A stretch of 64,000 nucleotides of DNA, taken from assembly GCF_022605725.1 (NCBI RefSeq), contig NC_065549.1:31697690-31761689 (forward strand). Direction: 5' to 3'. The position numbers were made by a program, and so were the translations under genes. This document shows, piece by piece, positions 52,854-63,719 of this stretch. Below the pieces are notes generated by a model. The model saw only the letters and a list, made by a program, of their open reading frames with translations. It ran no database searches and had not been told where the DNA came from. The DNA comes from Anthonomus grandis grandis. Lineage: Eukaryota > Arthropoda > Insecta > Coleoptera > Curculionidae. Positions within the stretch are counted from its first letter, which is position 1. Each line of letters opens with the position of its first letter.

Positions 52854-54220
52854 CTAACCTGATTTAATTATTTTGTAAATTAAATTATACATATGACACT
52901 TCCTTCTATTTCTCATATTTAATATAAAATGAGAATTTAGATAAGGAGTAATGTGGTCCCTATACGATGTAATAAAGGAAAAACACATACAACTATTTTG
53001 CAGTTTTTGCATCTTCCTTGACAGAGATACGGTTAGTGAGTCCGCCATACACAATGCCAAAGACAGTACAAGCGAATTGCAAAGCAAAAATTTGGTGTTT
53101 GATGGTAATTGATTTTTGTATTGATATAAGTTTTTTAAACGACCATAAGCAATCGAATATAGCCCCTAGATTACGTTTTTCCGCAACAGTTGGTATGACT
53201 GTTCCTTTAATATTAATTTTAAAATTTTCCATGCAATCTAGAAGATGACTTTTATTTTGCGAAAAAAACATTGCACATGACTTTGAAGCATTTAATTTGA
53301 GGTTATGGTTTTCAGCAAACAAAGCAATCTGATTTAAGCCGGCGTTAATTTTATTCTGTGCCACCTGAACGTCTAATATTTAAGAACAATTATAAATTTG
53401 CAAGTCGTCAGCAAATTAGTGCAGCTTAGAATTTTCGATGCTCTGATTTATGTCCGCCATCTATAAAGAGAATAGTAAGGGGCCTAATATGGAACCCTGA
53501 GGCACCCCTTTTTTAAATGACAAAAACTTTGAAAATTTAAATTCACCATCATTCACCGTTCGGACACAATGTAACCGATCTTTAAGATAAGAGCTAAAAA
53601 AAATTTATCGCATTTGCCGAAAAACCATAATAGTGCAGTTTTGCCAAAACCATTTGGTGATCTATGGTGTCAAATGCTTTACTTAGATGTAAAAGAGTTA
53701 GGCAAGTTATTTCCTTTGAATCCTCTTTAACTGATATCATTATTAATACTAATAAAACTTGTTATTGTACTAAAAGATTTACGAAATCCTGACTGGCAAT
53801 CAGGAATAATTTTTAAATTATAAACATAGTGAGCTATTTAGTTATATACGTGACGTTCTAAGATTTTTGAAATGACAGGCAGAATACTTATTGGTCTAAT
53901 GTCTTTATAATCTGTTGGATAAGGTATTTTTGGTAAGGGAATGAGTATTTTTTAGCTTTTCTCTAATCATCGGGGAATTGGTTTGCTAAAATGCAGGAAT
54001 TTAAAATATTGACTAATGGCTTAAGACAAAAAGGAAGACAAAGTTTAAGATCTCTAATTGAAATTCCATCACCATCTATTGCATTTGACCCTATTTTGTT
54101 TATAATATCGACAGTTTTATTTTCAGTTATAAGACTATTAAATTTGATCTCAAAGTGACTAAATGTATTTGAATTATAAAAGTTAAATTTTTCTAATGAT
54201 GTTGAATTAGTAGGGCCCAT
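52854..54220 (-). pseudogene. LINE reverse transcriptase remnant
   Basis: IDGDGISIRDLKLCLPFCLK (start, D-G-D-G for S-G-x-D-G), then broken frames with LLHLSKAFDTIDHQMVLAKL (motif A), RGASGFHI-like (motif B degraded), FADDLQIYNC (motif C), LNASKSCAMFFSQNKSHLLD (thumb) and LQNSCMCFSFITSYRDHITP (C-terminal). Many stops. Confidence 0.65.
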
Positions 54221-54518
54221 GGTGTTGGAAAAAAAATTATTTAAGTCCTCAGGTAAATTGAGATTTTCAGGAATAGGGTCATTTTTTTTTTAGTAAAATT
54301 AAGTTTTTTTGCTTTGTTCCAATATTCTTTACCCTTTTCTGTAGACATTTGCCTGAAAAAAGTAATTTTATCGCGATTAATTGCGTGTTTAGTATAATTC
54401 TTTAATTGCCTGTAATATGTCAAATTCACGAGAGTTTTGGGCGAGTATATTTTTTGGGACCTTTGTCTCTTAATTTAATTAGATATTTAATATTACTCGT
54501 TATCCACGGCGTAAATGG

Positions 54519-55474
54519 TCAATCCTTATATACTCTGGTTTTAAACGAAAAGTATTTATTTATTAAATAGGAAATATTATTGGTATGTAATGAGACTTTT
54601 TGATTAATGTCAGAAATATAATAAATATTATGCCACTGTAGCTGCTGGGCCTCCTCCCCAAATGAAGTCATGTTAATACTATTGTAGTCCCTGGACCTAA
54701 CAACTTTTTTACATAATTTAGATTTTGGTAAATTTAAAATCGCTTGAACTAAATTATTATCAGATATGGACTCCGATATACAGATAGATTGAGAGCTAAT
54801 ACACTCCATGTTACTGCTAGCTACAATGCGGTTAATAAGGATATCAGACCGATTGTTGATTCTAGTAGGGTTATTAATCAGTTGGCGAAGATCGAATACT
54901 TCCAAAAGATACTTAAAGTTTTGAGTTGCTGCAGTTGGTCTCAGTAAATCTATATTTAAGTCCCCCATAAAAATTATACTAACATAGCATGGAACAGATA
55001 TAGTAAAAATTTCTTTAACAAGTTCAAGGAATGTAGGCATGCTAGAAGAGGGTGGCCTATACATATTTACTAATAAAATATTTCTTTTATTTGCAATAAA
55101 CTTTATACTTAAATACTCAAACTCATCAGTTATATGGGGAAATGTTACTAAAGAGAACTTAATGACTTTCTTTGCATAAATACCAACTCCGCCGCCCCGT
55201 CCATTCCGATCTTTCCTTATAAAATTATAATTGGGTACGTTAAAAATCAAGCTGTCATTATCTGGTGTAAGCCAAGTTTCTGAACTCCCAAAATATTAAA
55301 GTCATATTCACTGGCATAATTTAGAAATCCATCGAAACCGGTTTTTATGGAACGAAGATTTAAATGAGCAACACTGAAATTGGCCTCAGATGGCCGATCC
55401 TGCGGGATTTCAAAACTATCCCTTATTGTATACGTCAACCCTTCGCCACCCCAACTTGTGCCAAACTGCCACAC
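54519..55474 (-). pseudogene. LINE endonuclease domain
   Basis: 55474-55247 gives FSVAHLNLRSIKTGFDGFLN and FNILGVQKLG (the catalytic Glu of the usual V-x-E-T-W reads Gln or is lost at the frameshift). 55250-54519 continues NFIRKDRNGRGGGVGIYAKK, LLVNMYRPPSSSMPTFLELV, IIFMGDLNIDLL and RQLINNPTRINNRS. The S-D-H motif is changed to S-D-N (SISDNNLVQAIL). A single frameshift near 55249 separates the halves. Two active-site changes mean it is dead. Confidence 0.7.
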
Positions 55475-55499
55475 CGCCTAATCCTTACAAATTCCATAT

Positions 55500-56610
55500 C
55501 ATTCCACAAAAAAATGCACAAAAAAACCGTTGACTATACGGTAATAGGTAAACATATAATAAGATAGAAAAACCAGTCTGTGTTTCCTTCCCATGGCTTG
55601 ATGGTCTCTAAGTTTTATCCACTTCCTACCGCGCAAAAAACCAGATGTAAACAAAATAATAATTCCAAAAGTATTCCATATTACATTATATGCCCACAAA
55701 AGATATTACTTATTTTTATAATTTATTATAAACATATTGCTCAAGAACTTTCGTTATAAAACGTTCGTTTCGTTTAAATTTAATCTTATCCTAATTACTA
55801 TAATTAAACCCTCTCAATTTAATAATAATATTAATAATAATACTTGATTTAAAATTGAAATTGCTACTAATAAACAATCAATTTTTTTTTTATTTATCAT
55901 GAATTATTGAAGTAAACCTAACATATACAAGAGTAGGATAATTTATTATGCAAATTAAAATTATAATTACGTTATGATGATGATATTCACAATTTGCTAC
56001 TAGATTTATAATAATATTCTCCATCGTTTTATTAGGCTTTCGAGACACAGGGATAGTACTAGAGACAATTAGGTTTTACAGCTAAAGTTGGTTACATTTT
56101 GTTTTTTTTATGTAGGCGTTCTTAGTTTAAAATATGTTTTTATGTGGTGTTATTCTTAAGCCTATAGTTGCTATATTTTATATATTTCAATGGAAGTATG
56201 TATACTTAAACTTGTGATTTGACCATACAAGTACAAAGAATTGTTCTGTAAAATCCTTTTTAGTAGTTTATTTAACAGGCCCACTCAAGAAACTTTTTTT
56301 TAGCCTATACAAATTTATTAGTTCATTAATTTAATTCATTCGTTTATATCAGAGCATACTTATAAATAAACTTCTAAATAATTATAATATAGTTTTTTTT
56401 CTCTAACTAAGTATTATATCTGATGCTAGTTTAATTTAATATGGCATTGTTAAATGTCCTTAATTATTGATTTAAAAATATAATAAAATAATTACACGCC
56501 ACTAAATAAGATTCTAAGGATTCACCCTCTAGATTATTTTGGTCATTTAAATTAGATTTATATATGCTGTGCAGACTGATTTCTAAAATTAATAATACTA
56601 ATTGTTTATA
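55500..56610. other. No gene seen
   Basis: Very AT-rich spacer. The short frames near 55499-55699 have no motif. Ends at the TA copy flanking the Tc1 element. Confidence 0.4.
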
Positions 56611-56815
56611 TATACAGTGGTGGCTAAAGAAATGTGAGTGCCTGATTTTATTTGAATATTTCTAATAATATATTGTCCTACATAAAGAAAAAAACAATAA
56701 CGGTTTCATATTTGTACAACATATGACATCAGTGATAAAAAAAATAAATACACGTTATTCTTCGCTAGTTTAATTTGTAATTATAAATAAATAATTTATT
56801 TCTTACACGTTTTAT

Positions 56816-56838
56816 GGTAGGCAAAAAATAAGAGTATT
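56816..56838 (+). repeat. Inner left transposase-binding-like repeat
   Basis: GGTAGGCAAAAAATAAGAGT matches the outer end GGTGGCTAAAGAAATGTGAG and the right inner copy at 57935-57960 (inverse complement CTTGTGGACAAAAAAATAAG). Confidence 0.65.
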
Positions 56839-56935
56839 TTCCAAAAAGAAAATAATATAAAAAATGATAATTACAATGTACCGCAAAACAAACGACAGCA
56901 TTAAATAAGCGAGTCAGTACTTGGCGGAATAACCT

Positions 56936-57847
56936 TTATTCTTGAGGATGGCTGCGCATCTTCCTGAACTTCTTTCCATAAATTTTGCTTATTTGTTGTT
57001 TTTTACAAGCTACTTGGTTTTCAATAGGGTTAAGGTCAGGCGATTGTGATTGTCGTTCCAGAACCGAAACCCTATTTTTTGTAAACCATTGTTTAACAAT
57101 CCGTGCCGTTTGTTTAAGATCGTTATCTTGTTGATACACCCATCTTATAAGCATATTGTCTTCAGCATATGGTAGCATGAATCTATCCAAGATATCCAAA
57201 TAAATTTCTTTAGTGATGGTCTCTTTAATCCAAAATAAATTCCATGCTAGGAAAAATAGCCCCACAGTTTGATATTTCCCGTATGATATCTCCGTGTTTA
57301 ACTGTGCCTATTGTGTTCCTAGGATTATATTCTTCATTCTTCCTCCTTGAATAATCTTCCATCTGATCCGAATAAGTTGATCTTCATCTCATTACTAAAA
57401 AGAATGTTAAACCAATCTCTTTAAAAATTTTCAATAAAGTTATTCTTAATAAATGCCAGTCTTTGTTTTATATTTTTTTTTGCTTAGAAATGGGACTTTT
57501 CTGGCCACTCGACCATATAATTTTTGATTTTGCAAACCTCTTTTTATTGTCCTAGTGCTAATACTTAGACTTAACTTTCGTTTTATAGAGGTAGATATGG
57601 AAAAAGATTGTTTACTGACTTGGCGTACAATAAGCTTAGTAGTCTTCCGTGTGGTTTTTCTTGGACAGCCTCGATTTTCAGCAACTTCTTCCGTTTTATT
57701 TTGTGTTTTTAGAACTCTGCTGATTATACAAGGTGATCTTTTAAGCACACTTGCAATAAATGCATGGGATTTATTTTGACTCCTCAATTGCAAAATTAGA
57801 CGCCTTTCTTTGGGGCTACAATGCTTTGCGCGACCCATATTTACCAA
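56936..57847 (-). pseudogene. Tc1 transposase (DD34E), inactivated
   Basis: N-terminal block 57847-57446: MGRAKHCSPKERRLILQLRS (first helix-turn-helix), SVLKRSPCIISRVLKTQNKT, ENRGCPRKTTRKTTKLIVRQ (second DNA-binding unit with GRPR-like basic hinge C-P-R-K). Middle block near 57410-57365: FNILFSNEMKINLFGSD, where the first catalytic Asp is Asn (AAT for GAT). C-terminal block 57265-56936: YQQDNDLKQTAR with the second Asp and SQSPDLNPIEN with Glu, 34 residues between them (DD34E). At least two frameshifts join the blocks. Confidence 0.8.
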
Positions 57848-57934
57848 CGTGATGCAACGATCTTGTATTTATGGAAAAAATCACAAGCAAATCTTTTATC
57901 TGAATAAACAAAGACCAAATAGTTACAATAAAGA

Positions 57935-57960
57935 AATACTCTTATTTTTTTGTCCACAAG
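57935..57960 (-). repeat. Inner right transposase-binding-like repeat
   Basis: Minus strand CTTGTGGACAAAAAAATAAG then AGTATT, very similar to the right terminal repeat CAGTTGTGGCCAAAAAAATA. Spacing from the outer right repeat is about 190 bp. Confidence 0.7.
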
Positions 57961-58149
57961 ATTTTTAAACAATAATGAAAAAAACTTGCTTTATTATTAT
58001 AAATTTATTTATAATATAGTTATTAATAAATTCTATCAAGTGCCGGAAGAAAATGCGTAGTATTTTATTTGCAAATTCCAACGTATAGCGAAGCTAATTC
58101 GGTTTAATTTGAAATTTGATATGCACTCTTATTTTTTTGGCCACAACTG

Positions 58150-58732
58150 TATATATTAAACTAAAATTTTCTTGTATATATTAAACTAGATTTTTTTTAT
58201 GAATCTTTCTCAGTATATCACTTGAATTGTGTAAAAAAATCTTGAAATATTTGCTATAATATCAAAATAGAATATGTATATTGGATTTCGTATTTCACGA
58301 GTGGAGTTTCACTTTTATGCGTAAACTAGATTAGAATAAAAAATCGAATAATTAGATTAGTTTACAAATCACCTGGATGGCTGCCTATAAGATTAGATTG
58401 TATTAAGCTTTTGAAACTTGCGGATTTGACGTGGACAAATTATAAGGTAAGTATCCTTCAAAAAGGCATAGGTTCTAATGTTTTATATTTGTATTAAGAT
58501 AAACCTTCGAAGGCCTTTCCTTTTAAAAAGTTAATAGCCCTTTCGATTTTTTGGGTATTAAGTCTAAAATGCCCAGACATTGTAAAATTGAGTTTCTTTG
58601 ACACTATGCTATAGCCTAATAATTATTCTGTATATTATATACTATATCCTCTGAAGTAGTAATCGATAAATTGTATAATGAAGTAAAAGTGGTATACGCT
58701 AGGATTGTATAGTTAAGGTCTATGAATCCTAA
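58150..58732. other. No gene seen
   Basis: AT-rich spacer between the Tc1 and hAT elements. A possible weak LINE-like fragment near 58370-58440 (a W-M-A/R-L-D-C-I-type frame) is too short to call. Confidence 0.35.
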
Positions 58733-58740
58733 TAACACAG

Positions 58741-59710
58741 CAGTGGCGAAGCGTACGAGTAGACAAGGTAGACACTGTCTACCCAAAATTATCCAGTTAT
58801 TTGTCATTAATTTATTACGTAATTATTTCATGTAATTGTTGAATTAAAATTTAAAAAAAAATAACACAGAACGTAGTCGCTCTCCTTACTATTATTATGT
58901 AGTATCTAAACGGCTATAATACCTATCTATCTATAATAATATCTAAGGCGCGCCCCGCCTGACACACCAATTAAAATAAAAATGCAGGGCTGACACGCAA
59001 TTAATGTATACGAGCCCCAGGAAGACACATTGATATTTGTCTTCCGACATTTGGAGCATCTAATCGAACCAAATAGGCATCAAGCAGGTGACAGAGGTCC
59101 GGCCGCATCAGTATTCAGCCTATTACGTATGCAAAATTTACTCGCAAAAAGACATTCGAGCTTTTGTCTATCGAAGTCGACCAGCTATTTTATTATGCTG
59201 TTGAGGGTAATTGTTTATGGACACGCTTGATCTGGTCGGCCGCAATACATCTTCGCATTTGGTGGGGACGCGTGCTATAGTAATTTAATAAATAGTATTT
59301 TTATTTTTGGGTGTATAGAAGTTTTGGGTGTAAGGTTTTTTTAGTGGATATTTTAGTCGTTATTTTATGAACGACTGTTCGATATTGGCAATTGTATTTT
59401 AGTTGTGTTTTTATTTGTCTTTAATTAATTTTAAAATAATGGATATTATGGATTTATAAGTTATGGTTATACCTACATATGTTGTGTTTTTTTGTAAGTA
59501 GTATTTATTTTTATCTATCTATCTTTTTATGCTAGTAGTAATTATTTTTTTCTTTTTTATATCACTACATAATTTTTCTCTTTGAGTTAATATTTCATGC
59601 GCATTCATTCTCTATTTCATTAAAGTGAATAATATTGAATACACATTTTTTTCTAATTAACGATTTTTATTGTTTGTCTACCCGAAAAAAAAGTTCACGC
59701 TTCGCCACTG
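58741..59710. mobile_element. Non-autonomous hAT element
   Basis: 14-bp perfect terminal inverted repeats CAGTGGCGAAGCGT / ACGCTTCGCCACTG, flanked by the 8-bp direct repeat TAACACAG on both sides (58733-58740 and 59711-59718). Eight-base duplications and CAG..CTG ends are diagnostic of hAT. The 970-bp interior has no transposase domain I can identify. A subterminal palindrome GGTAGACACTGTCTACC lies at about 58768-58784. Confidence 0.9.
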
Positions 59711-59717
59711 TAACACA

Positions 59718-59757
59718 GTCTATAGATTACAATTATCTATCGTTGTAATCTATAGAC
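59718..59757. repeat. 15-bp perfect inverted repeat beside hAT insertion
   Basis: GTCTATAGATTACAA, a 10-nt loop, then the exact inverse complement TTGTAATCTATAGAC. It overlaps the last base of the hAT target duplication, so the element landed at the edge of a pre-existing hairpin. Confidence 0.85.
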
Positions 59758-60536
59758 GGTGCTAATAACTTAAATACTACATATACTTCTTTTAAATGAC
59801 GGGTTTTAACTTAAAGAAATGTTGTAGAGGTAGTGTTGGCTTTCTCAGATAAACTTGCTTACAGCCATTATGTTCAAACATATCTGTCAACACAGTATGT
59901 ACAGGGTGGCCAAATAAGCGAGGTAAGCGGCTGTATCTCAGGACCTGTACATCTGGCAACAATGGATTTTTTTTTATTATTATAAAAGTGGCCATGAGAA
60001 AATTCTGGAAATTATTTTTAAGTTCCGTATTTCACCGCAAGAGGGCGCAACTAAAAATTAAATAAAAGAAACGTCTTTTTCTTCGAAAACTTAAATATTA
60101 ACTTATACTTTTGATATTATTTTTAGTAAGCTTAGATAATTTTCTATAATTTTGGTTTATGAATTATTGACGTACGAACGATAGTAGGGGTGGGGGAAGC
60201 GATTGAAAGTGGAATCATTAAAATCGGTGTAAATTCTAAATCACTTATTCGATTTGAGCAATTCAGAATTTATTTGCAAGATAAATATAGCTGCTTTAAA
60301 AGTCTGATCTCATCACTACCCTGTAGTTCCTAATAAAACCGCCAGAGGGCACAATTTGTAATAATTCCAGTTTTTTTCATTTGGCTCCAAAAATTCAAAT
60401 TAAATGGTATATTTTTGACATCCTATTTAAAAAGTAAATAAAATTTGCAAAAGTACTGTGAAAACCGCATGATGATATCTTTGCTCGATTTAAAGTTATA
60501 GCGAATTAAAGTTTTTTACGCACCGAGCCTTACGTT

Positions 60537-60806
60537 TGTGGGGACTTGTATCGCCCTCTCACTCACTCCGAGAGTGGAGGGGAGGCTGTTAATTATCAGG
60601 ATGTATTCGATCCATTATGGCGGATTAGGTTGCACCTGAGTCGTGACAGAGACTGGTTGTAAAAGTCGTTGACTTCCACGTGTCTAAGCTATATAGCCGT
60701 TTACTTGTACAATTGGTACAATAAAGTTATTGTTACCCGTTAACGAGTATATTATTTTGGTGTTTAAGAGTATAGGATCTCTCGTCTGGTGACTACAAAA
60801 CCTACA
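60537..60806 (+). mobile_element. Solo LTR inserted in the left inverted repeat
   Basis: Starts TGTGGGGACTTG and ends CCTACA (TG...CA), with the 4-bp direct repeat CGTT on both sides (60533-60536 and 60807-60810). Inside are a TATA-like CTATATAG (about 60690) and a polyadenylation signal AATAAA (about 60719). Removing it and one CGTT restores continuity with the right arm of the host mariner (GCACC ... AACTTACGTACCGCC). A 4-bp duplication fits Gypsy-type integration. Orientation is set by the TATA and AATAAA order. Confidence 0.8.
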
Positions 60807-61022
60807 CGTTAACTTACGTACCGCCATCTAGTGTCTCGCCTAAAAATCTCTAATTAGTATTACCACAACTAGGATACCATGATGTTGTCATAATTAATAA
60901 ATTATGAAAGTAATAATTGATTGATAAATTATAAATTAATAATACCTATGTATCACAGAATGACTGGAAGTTTATGTGACTTTCTTAAGGCGAATAATTT
61001 TATTAACGAATTTTTTTTATAT

Positions 61023-62191
61023 TTAAATTATGGTCCTGAAAAGAACCGATTTTAAACCCAAACATATTTGGTATTTAATGCCTCGATAGGTGTTCAACTG
61101 CTTTCCATCACATTCCAAACAAGCTTCCAACCTTCTTTGGGTGGATAAAACTGCTGTTTCGATTTCAGCAGCTGATATTTCATTTATTGCACCACGGATT
61201 CTGTTTTCCATATCCTGTCTTATTGTAGGTGGAGTTTGGTACACAATATCTTTTAAACGACCCCATAAGTAAAAGTCTAGGCATGTTAAGTCGGGTGACC
61301 TGCCCGGCCAAGGATATAGACTCCGCCTTCCGTCTTACTTCCAATGTCAAATCTTCCATTAAAATAGGCAGGGAATTTGTTAAAAATTGCAAAAAAACAT
61401 TACCGGTTAATGTGCCATCAAAAAAATAAGGACCAATAATTTTCATTCCGATAATGCCACACCACACGTTTACACTCCAGCGGCCTTGGTGCTGGACTTT
61501 TCGAATCCAACGAGGATTTTCAACCGACCGATAATGCATATTATGCCTGTTGACTTTCCCATCGCTACAAAAAGTGGCTTCATCGGTCCACAGAATCTGT
61601 GACAAAAAAATCCCTGTTTTCGCGAATCTTTGCTAGTATCCATTGGCAAAAATCAATTCGGCGCTCAAAATCATGTTCGTTTAGAGCTTGGTGTAGGATT
61701 ATATGAAAAGGGTGTAGCCTTAAAATTAAAAAAAATGCCTATATTCGAGAAGAAAATTATAATAAAAAGATGTATTATCTGTGGTCTTTAAGTATATTTT
61801 GAACAGTAGTTCGAGCTATTCCCAAATCTAAAGATAACGCACGAGTTCTAATATGCCTATTAAACTCTACGTAGGCCAACACATTAATAATGTTTTCTTC
61901 AGTTCTTCCAGTAGAGCGACGCCTTCTAAATTTGGGCCGACTAAAACTCCCAGTATCGCGTAGTCGCTGTACCAACCGTGGAAAAATTCTTCTGCCATAA
62001 TGGCGGCGATCTGGATAGCGAAGAGCATACTGTCTTTCAGCTATTGCTGCATTTTGAAAGCACTCAAAGAAAACCGCAATCAAATCCACAGCTTCATTAT
62101 TTGTTAAAGGCATTTTACAAAAAATTAAGCAAAGAAAATTGAAAACAGATTTAAACTGGCTGTCTAATAAATATTTGACGTTTCCATACAA
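61023..62191 (-). pseudogene. DD41D-group mariner transposase lacking the second catalytic Asp
   Basis: 62114-61775: MPLTNNEAVDLIAVFFECFQ, RQYALRYPDRRHYGRRIFPR, TGSFSRPKFRRRRSTGRTEE and RTRALSLDLGIARTTVQNIL, a two-part helix-turn-helix DNA-binding region. 61690-61600 (other frame): HPFHIILHQALNEHDFERRI. 61605-61350: ILWTDEATFCSDGKVNRHNM with the first Asp, then SVNVWCGIIGMKIIGPYFFD. 61330-61023: WPGRSPDLTCLDFYLWGRLK with the third Asp. About 40 residues between LEVRRKA and YPWPGRS, carrying the H-D-G second Asp, have been deleted. Several frameshifts. Cannot be catalytically active. Confidence 0.8.
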
Positions 62192-62865
62192 TCCTTTTTA
62201 AAAGTTTCTTTTGTTTTTGCCGCCTACTATACGTTAACTAGACATTCTAAGGCCGAGCGCTAGATGGCGGTATATAAGTTTGGACTTGGTGCGTAAAAGA
62301 CTTTAATTCGCTATAACTTTTAAACAAGCAAAGATATCATCGTGCGGTTTTCACAGTATTTTTGCAAATTTTATCTACTTTTTAAATATGATGTCAAAAA
62401 TCTACCATTCGATTTGAATTTTTGGAGCAAAATGAAAAAAACTCGAATACAAATTGCGCCCTCTGGCGGTTTTATTAGGAACTATAGGGTAGTGATGAGA
62501 TCAGATTTTTAAAGCAGCTACATTTATCTTGCAAATAAATTTTGAATCGCTTAAATTGAATAAGTGATTTAGAATTTACACCGATTTTAATGATTCAATA
62601 ATTCATAAACCAAAATTATAGCAAATTATATAGGCTTACTAAAAATAATATCAAAAGTATAAGTTAATATTTAAGTTTTCGGAGAAAAAGATGTTTCTTT
62701 TATTTAATTTTTAGTTGCGCCCTCTTGTGGTGATATACGGAACTTAATAATAATTCCCAGAATTTTCTCATGGCCACTTTTATAATAATAAAAAAAATTC
62801 CATTGTTGCCAGATGTACAGGTCCTGAGATACAGCCGCTTACCTCGCTTATTTGGCCACCCTGTA

Positions 62866-63505
62866 CAGTTGTATGTCCAAATTTTCATTTCCTACAAGAA
62901 TCCATAAGATACTGTCAGAAAAAATGCTAACTGTAGTATACCGATTTTTTCATTAACTCTTTAGAAATGAATTCGTCACTTAATTACATAATTATGTTGT
63001 ACAGGCTGATGATTCTGACATTCTCTTTTAAATTAATAGAATATTTATTTATCTAAACCAATAACGAGTATAATTTTCTGAGGTCGATTGGAAATAAAAA
63101 TTACCCTTAAATATCTTGTTTTATTAATTTAATTATTGAGTCAACTTGTGACAGTAATCCAGAATAACATGTCTTACCAGCATACATTTTTTTTTTGATA
63201 AATTAGTCAAATAAATGTGCTCTCGTTATGTCCTTGTGATTTCAATGATCTACAGGCATTAACTCTGTGTCATTTTTTTTAACTTTGAGCTCTTAATACG
63301 TAGCCTTCTAAATTTTATGAATACAACCCTTCTAAGCTGTTGAAATATTACAGCGAATACGAGAAGATTTTTAGAAAAGGTGGATAGGAGAATATATTTA
63401 TTCACTCCAAGAATCTGCTCAATGATGCCATCCAACCTTGTCTCTTCTTAACAGATCGCTGGTTCATATAAAAATGAAGCTCTTTGGTCAGCAATCAGTC
63501 TAAAT
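62866..63505. other. No gene seen
   Basis: AT-rich spacer. No motif recognised. Confidence 0.35.
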
Positions 63506-63508
63506 AAT

Positions 63509-63718
63509 TATATAGCGGGTTGGGAAGGGCGGGAAGACTTTTCTCCACAAATGAAAATACTAATATTTTGTAAAAAGGTATGCATTTCGATGAGTTCACT
63601 CATCATCATTAAACTCTTACACTATGTAGCTGTGATGTTTTTTTTTCTTTGCTTTTTTTTCTTTGAAGAAATATTTTTTGAAGAAAAGTCTTTTCACCTC
63701 TTCCAACACGCTATATTA
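63509..63718. repeat. Small palindromic module enclosing a hammerhead-like core
   Basis: 63509-63547 (TATATAGCGGGTTGGGAAGG, then GAAGACTTTTCT) and 63681-63718 (inverse complement TATAGCGTGTTGGAAGAGGT, then AAAGACTTTTCT) form an inverted repeat with about three-quarters identity. Between them lies the hammerhead-like core at 63577-63612. Probably a piece of Penelope-type terminal repeat or a small non-autonomous element. Confidence 0.5.
63577..63612 (-). ncRNA. Degenerate hammerhead ribozyme-like core
   Basis: Minus strand: ATGATGA (C3 replaced by A), stem II TGAGT-GA-ACTCA, TC, GAAAT, GCATA, CC. The GAAATGCATA segment is identical to that of the hammerhead at 31158-31199. The changed first core base would abolish or strongly reduce cleavage. 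Confidence 0.45.
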
Positions 63719-63719
63719 T

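Larger units (their letters stand above)
52041..55490 (-). mobile_element. Antisense CR1/Jockey-like LINE with (TTTGAA)n-type tail
   Basis: The 3' end on the minus strand is TTTGAATTTGAATTTGAATT (52040-52062). Proceeding up: C-terminal domain 53087-52854, thumb 53364-53100, catalytic FADDLQI near 53410 (preceded by a stop), motif A KAFDTIDHQMVLAKLHYYGF near 53660, RT start 54220-53963, linker 54429-54241, endonuclease 55474-54519. 5' end near 55490. A nearly complete ORF2 in order, with many frameshifts. Confidence 0.75.
56615..58149 (-). mobile_element. Tc1 transposon with IR/DR-style ends
   Basis: Left end CAGTGGTGGCTAAAGAAATG then TGAGTGC; right end the inverse complement of CAGTTGTGGCCAAAAAAATA then AGAGTGC; TA outside both. 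A second, inner copy of the same motif lies about 200 bp inside each end (56816-56838 and 57935-57960). This double-site arrangement is that of IR/DR Tc1 elements such as Sleeping Beauty. 1535 bp with one minus-strand transposase. Confidence 0.85.
59902..62863 (-). mobile_element. Second long-inverted-repeat mariner (DD41D group)
   Basis: Begins CAGGGTGGCCAAATAAGCGA and ends with its inverse complement, TA outside both (59900-59901, 62864-62865). Inverted repeats run about 650-700 bp on each side: 59902 to about 60865, not counting a 270-bp LTR insertion, and about 62218 to 62863. The interior holds a minus-strand transposase with its N-terminal DNA-binding part. Same architecture as 4369-6305 but a different family by sequence. 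Confidence 0.85.

Noticed and set aside
60585..60600. Alternative LTR start at TGTTAATTATCAGG
   Set aside because: The flanks there do not give a target duplication, whereas 60537-60806 gives TG...CA with CGTT on both sides and restores the host repeat.
62700..62888. Short frames near both ends of the 59902-62863 element
   Set aside because: They mirror each other because they lie in the inverted repeats.
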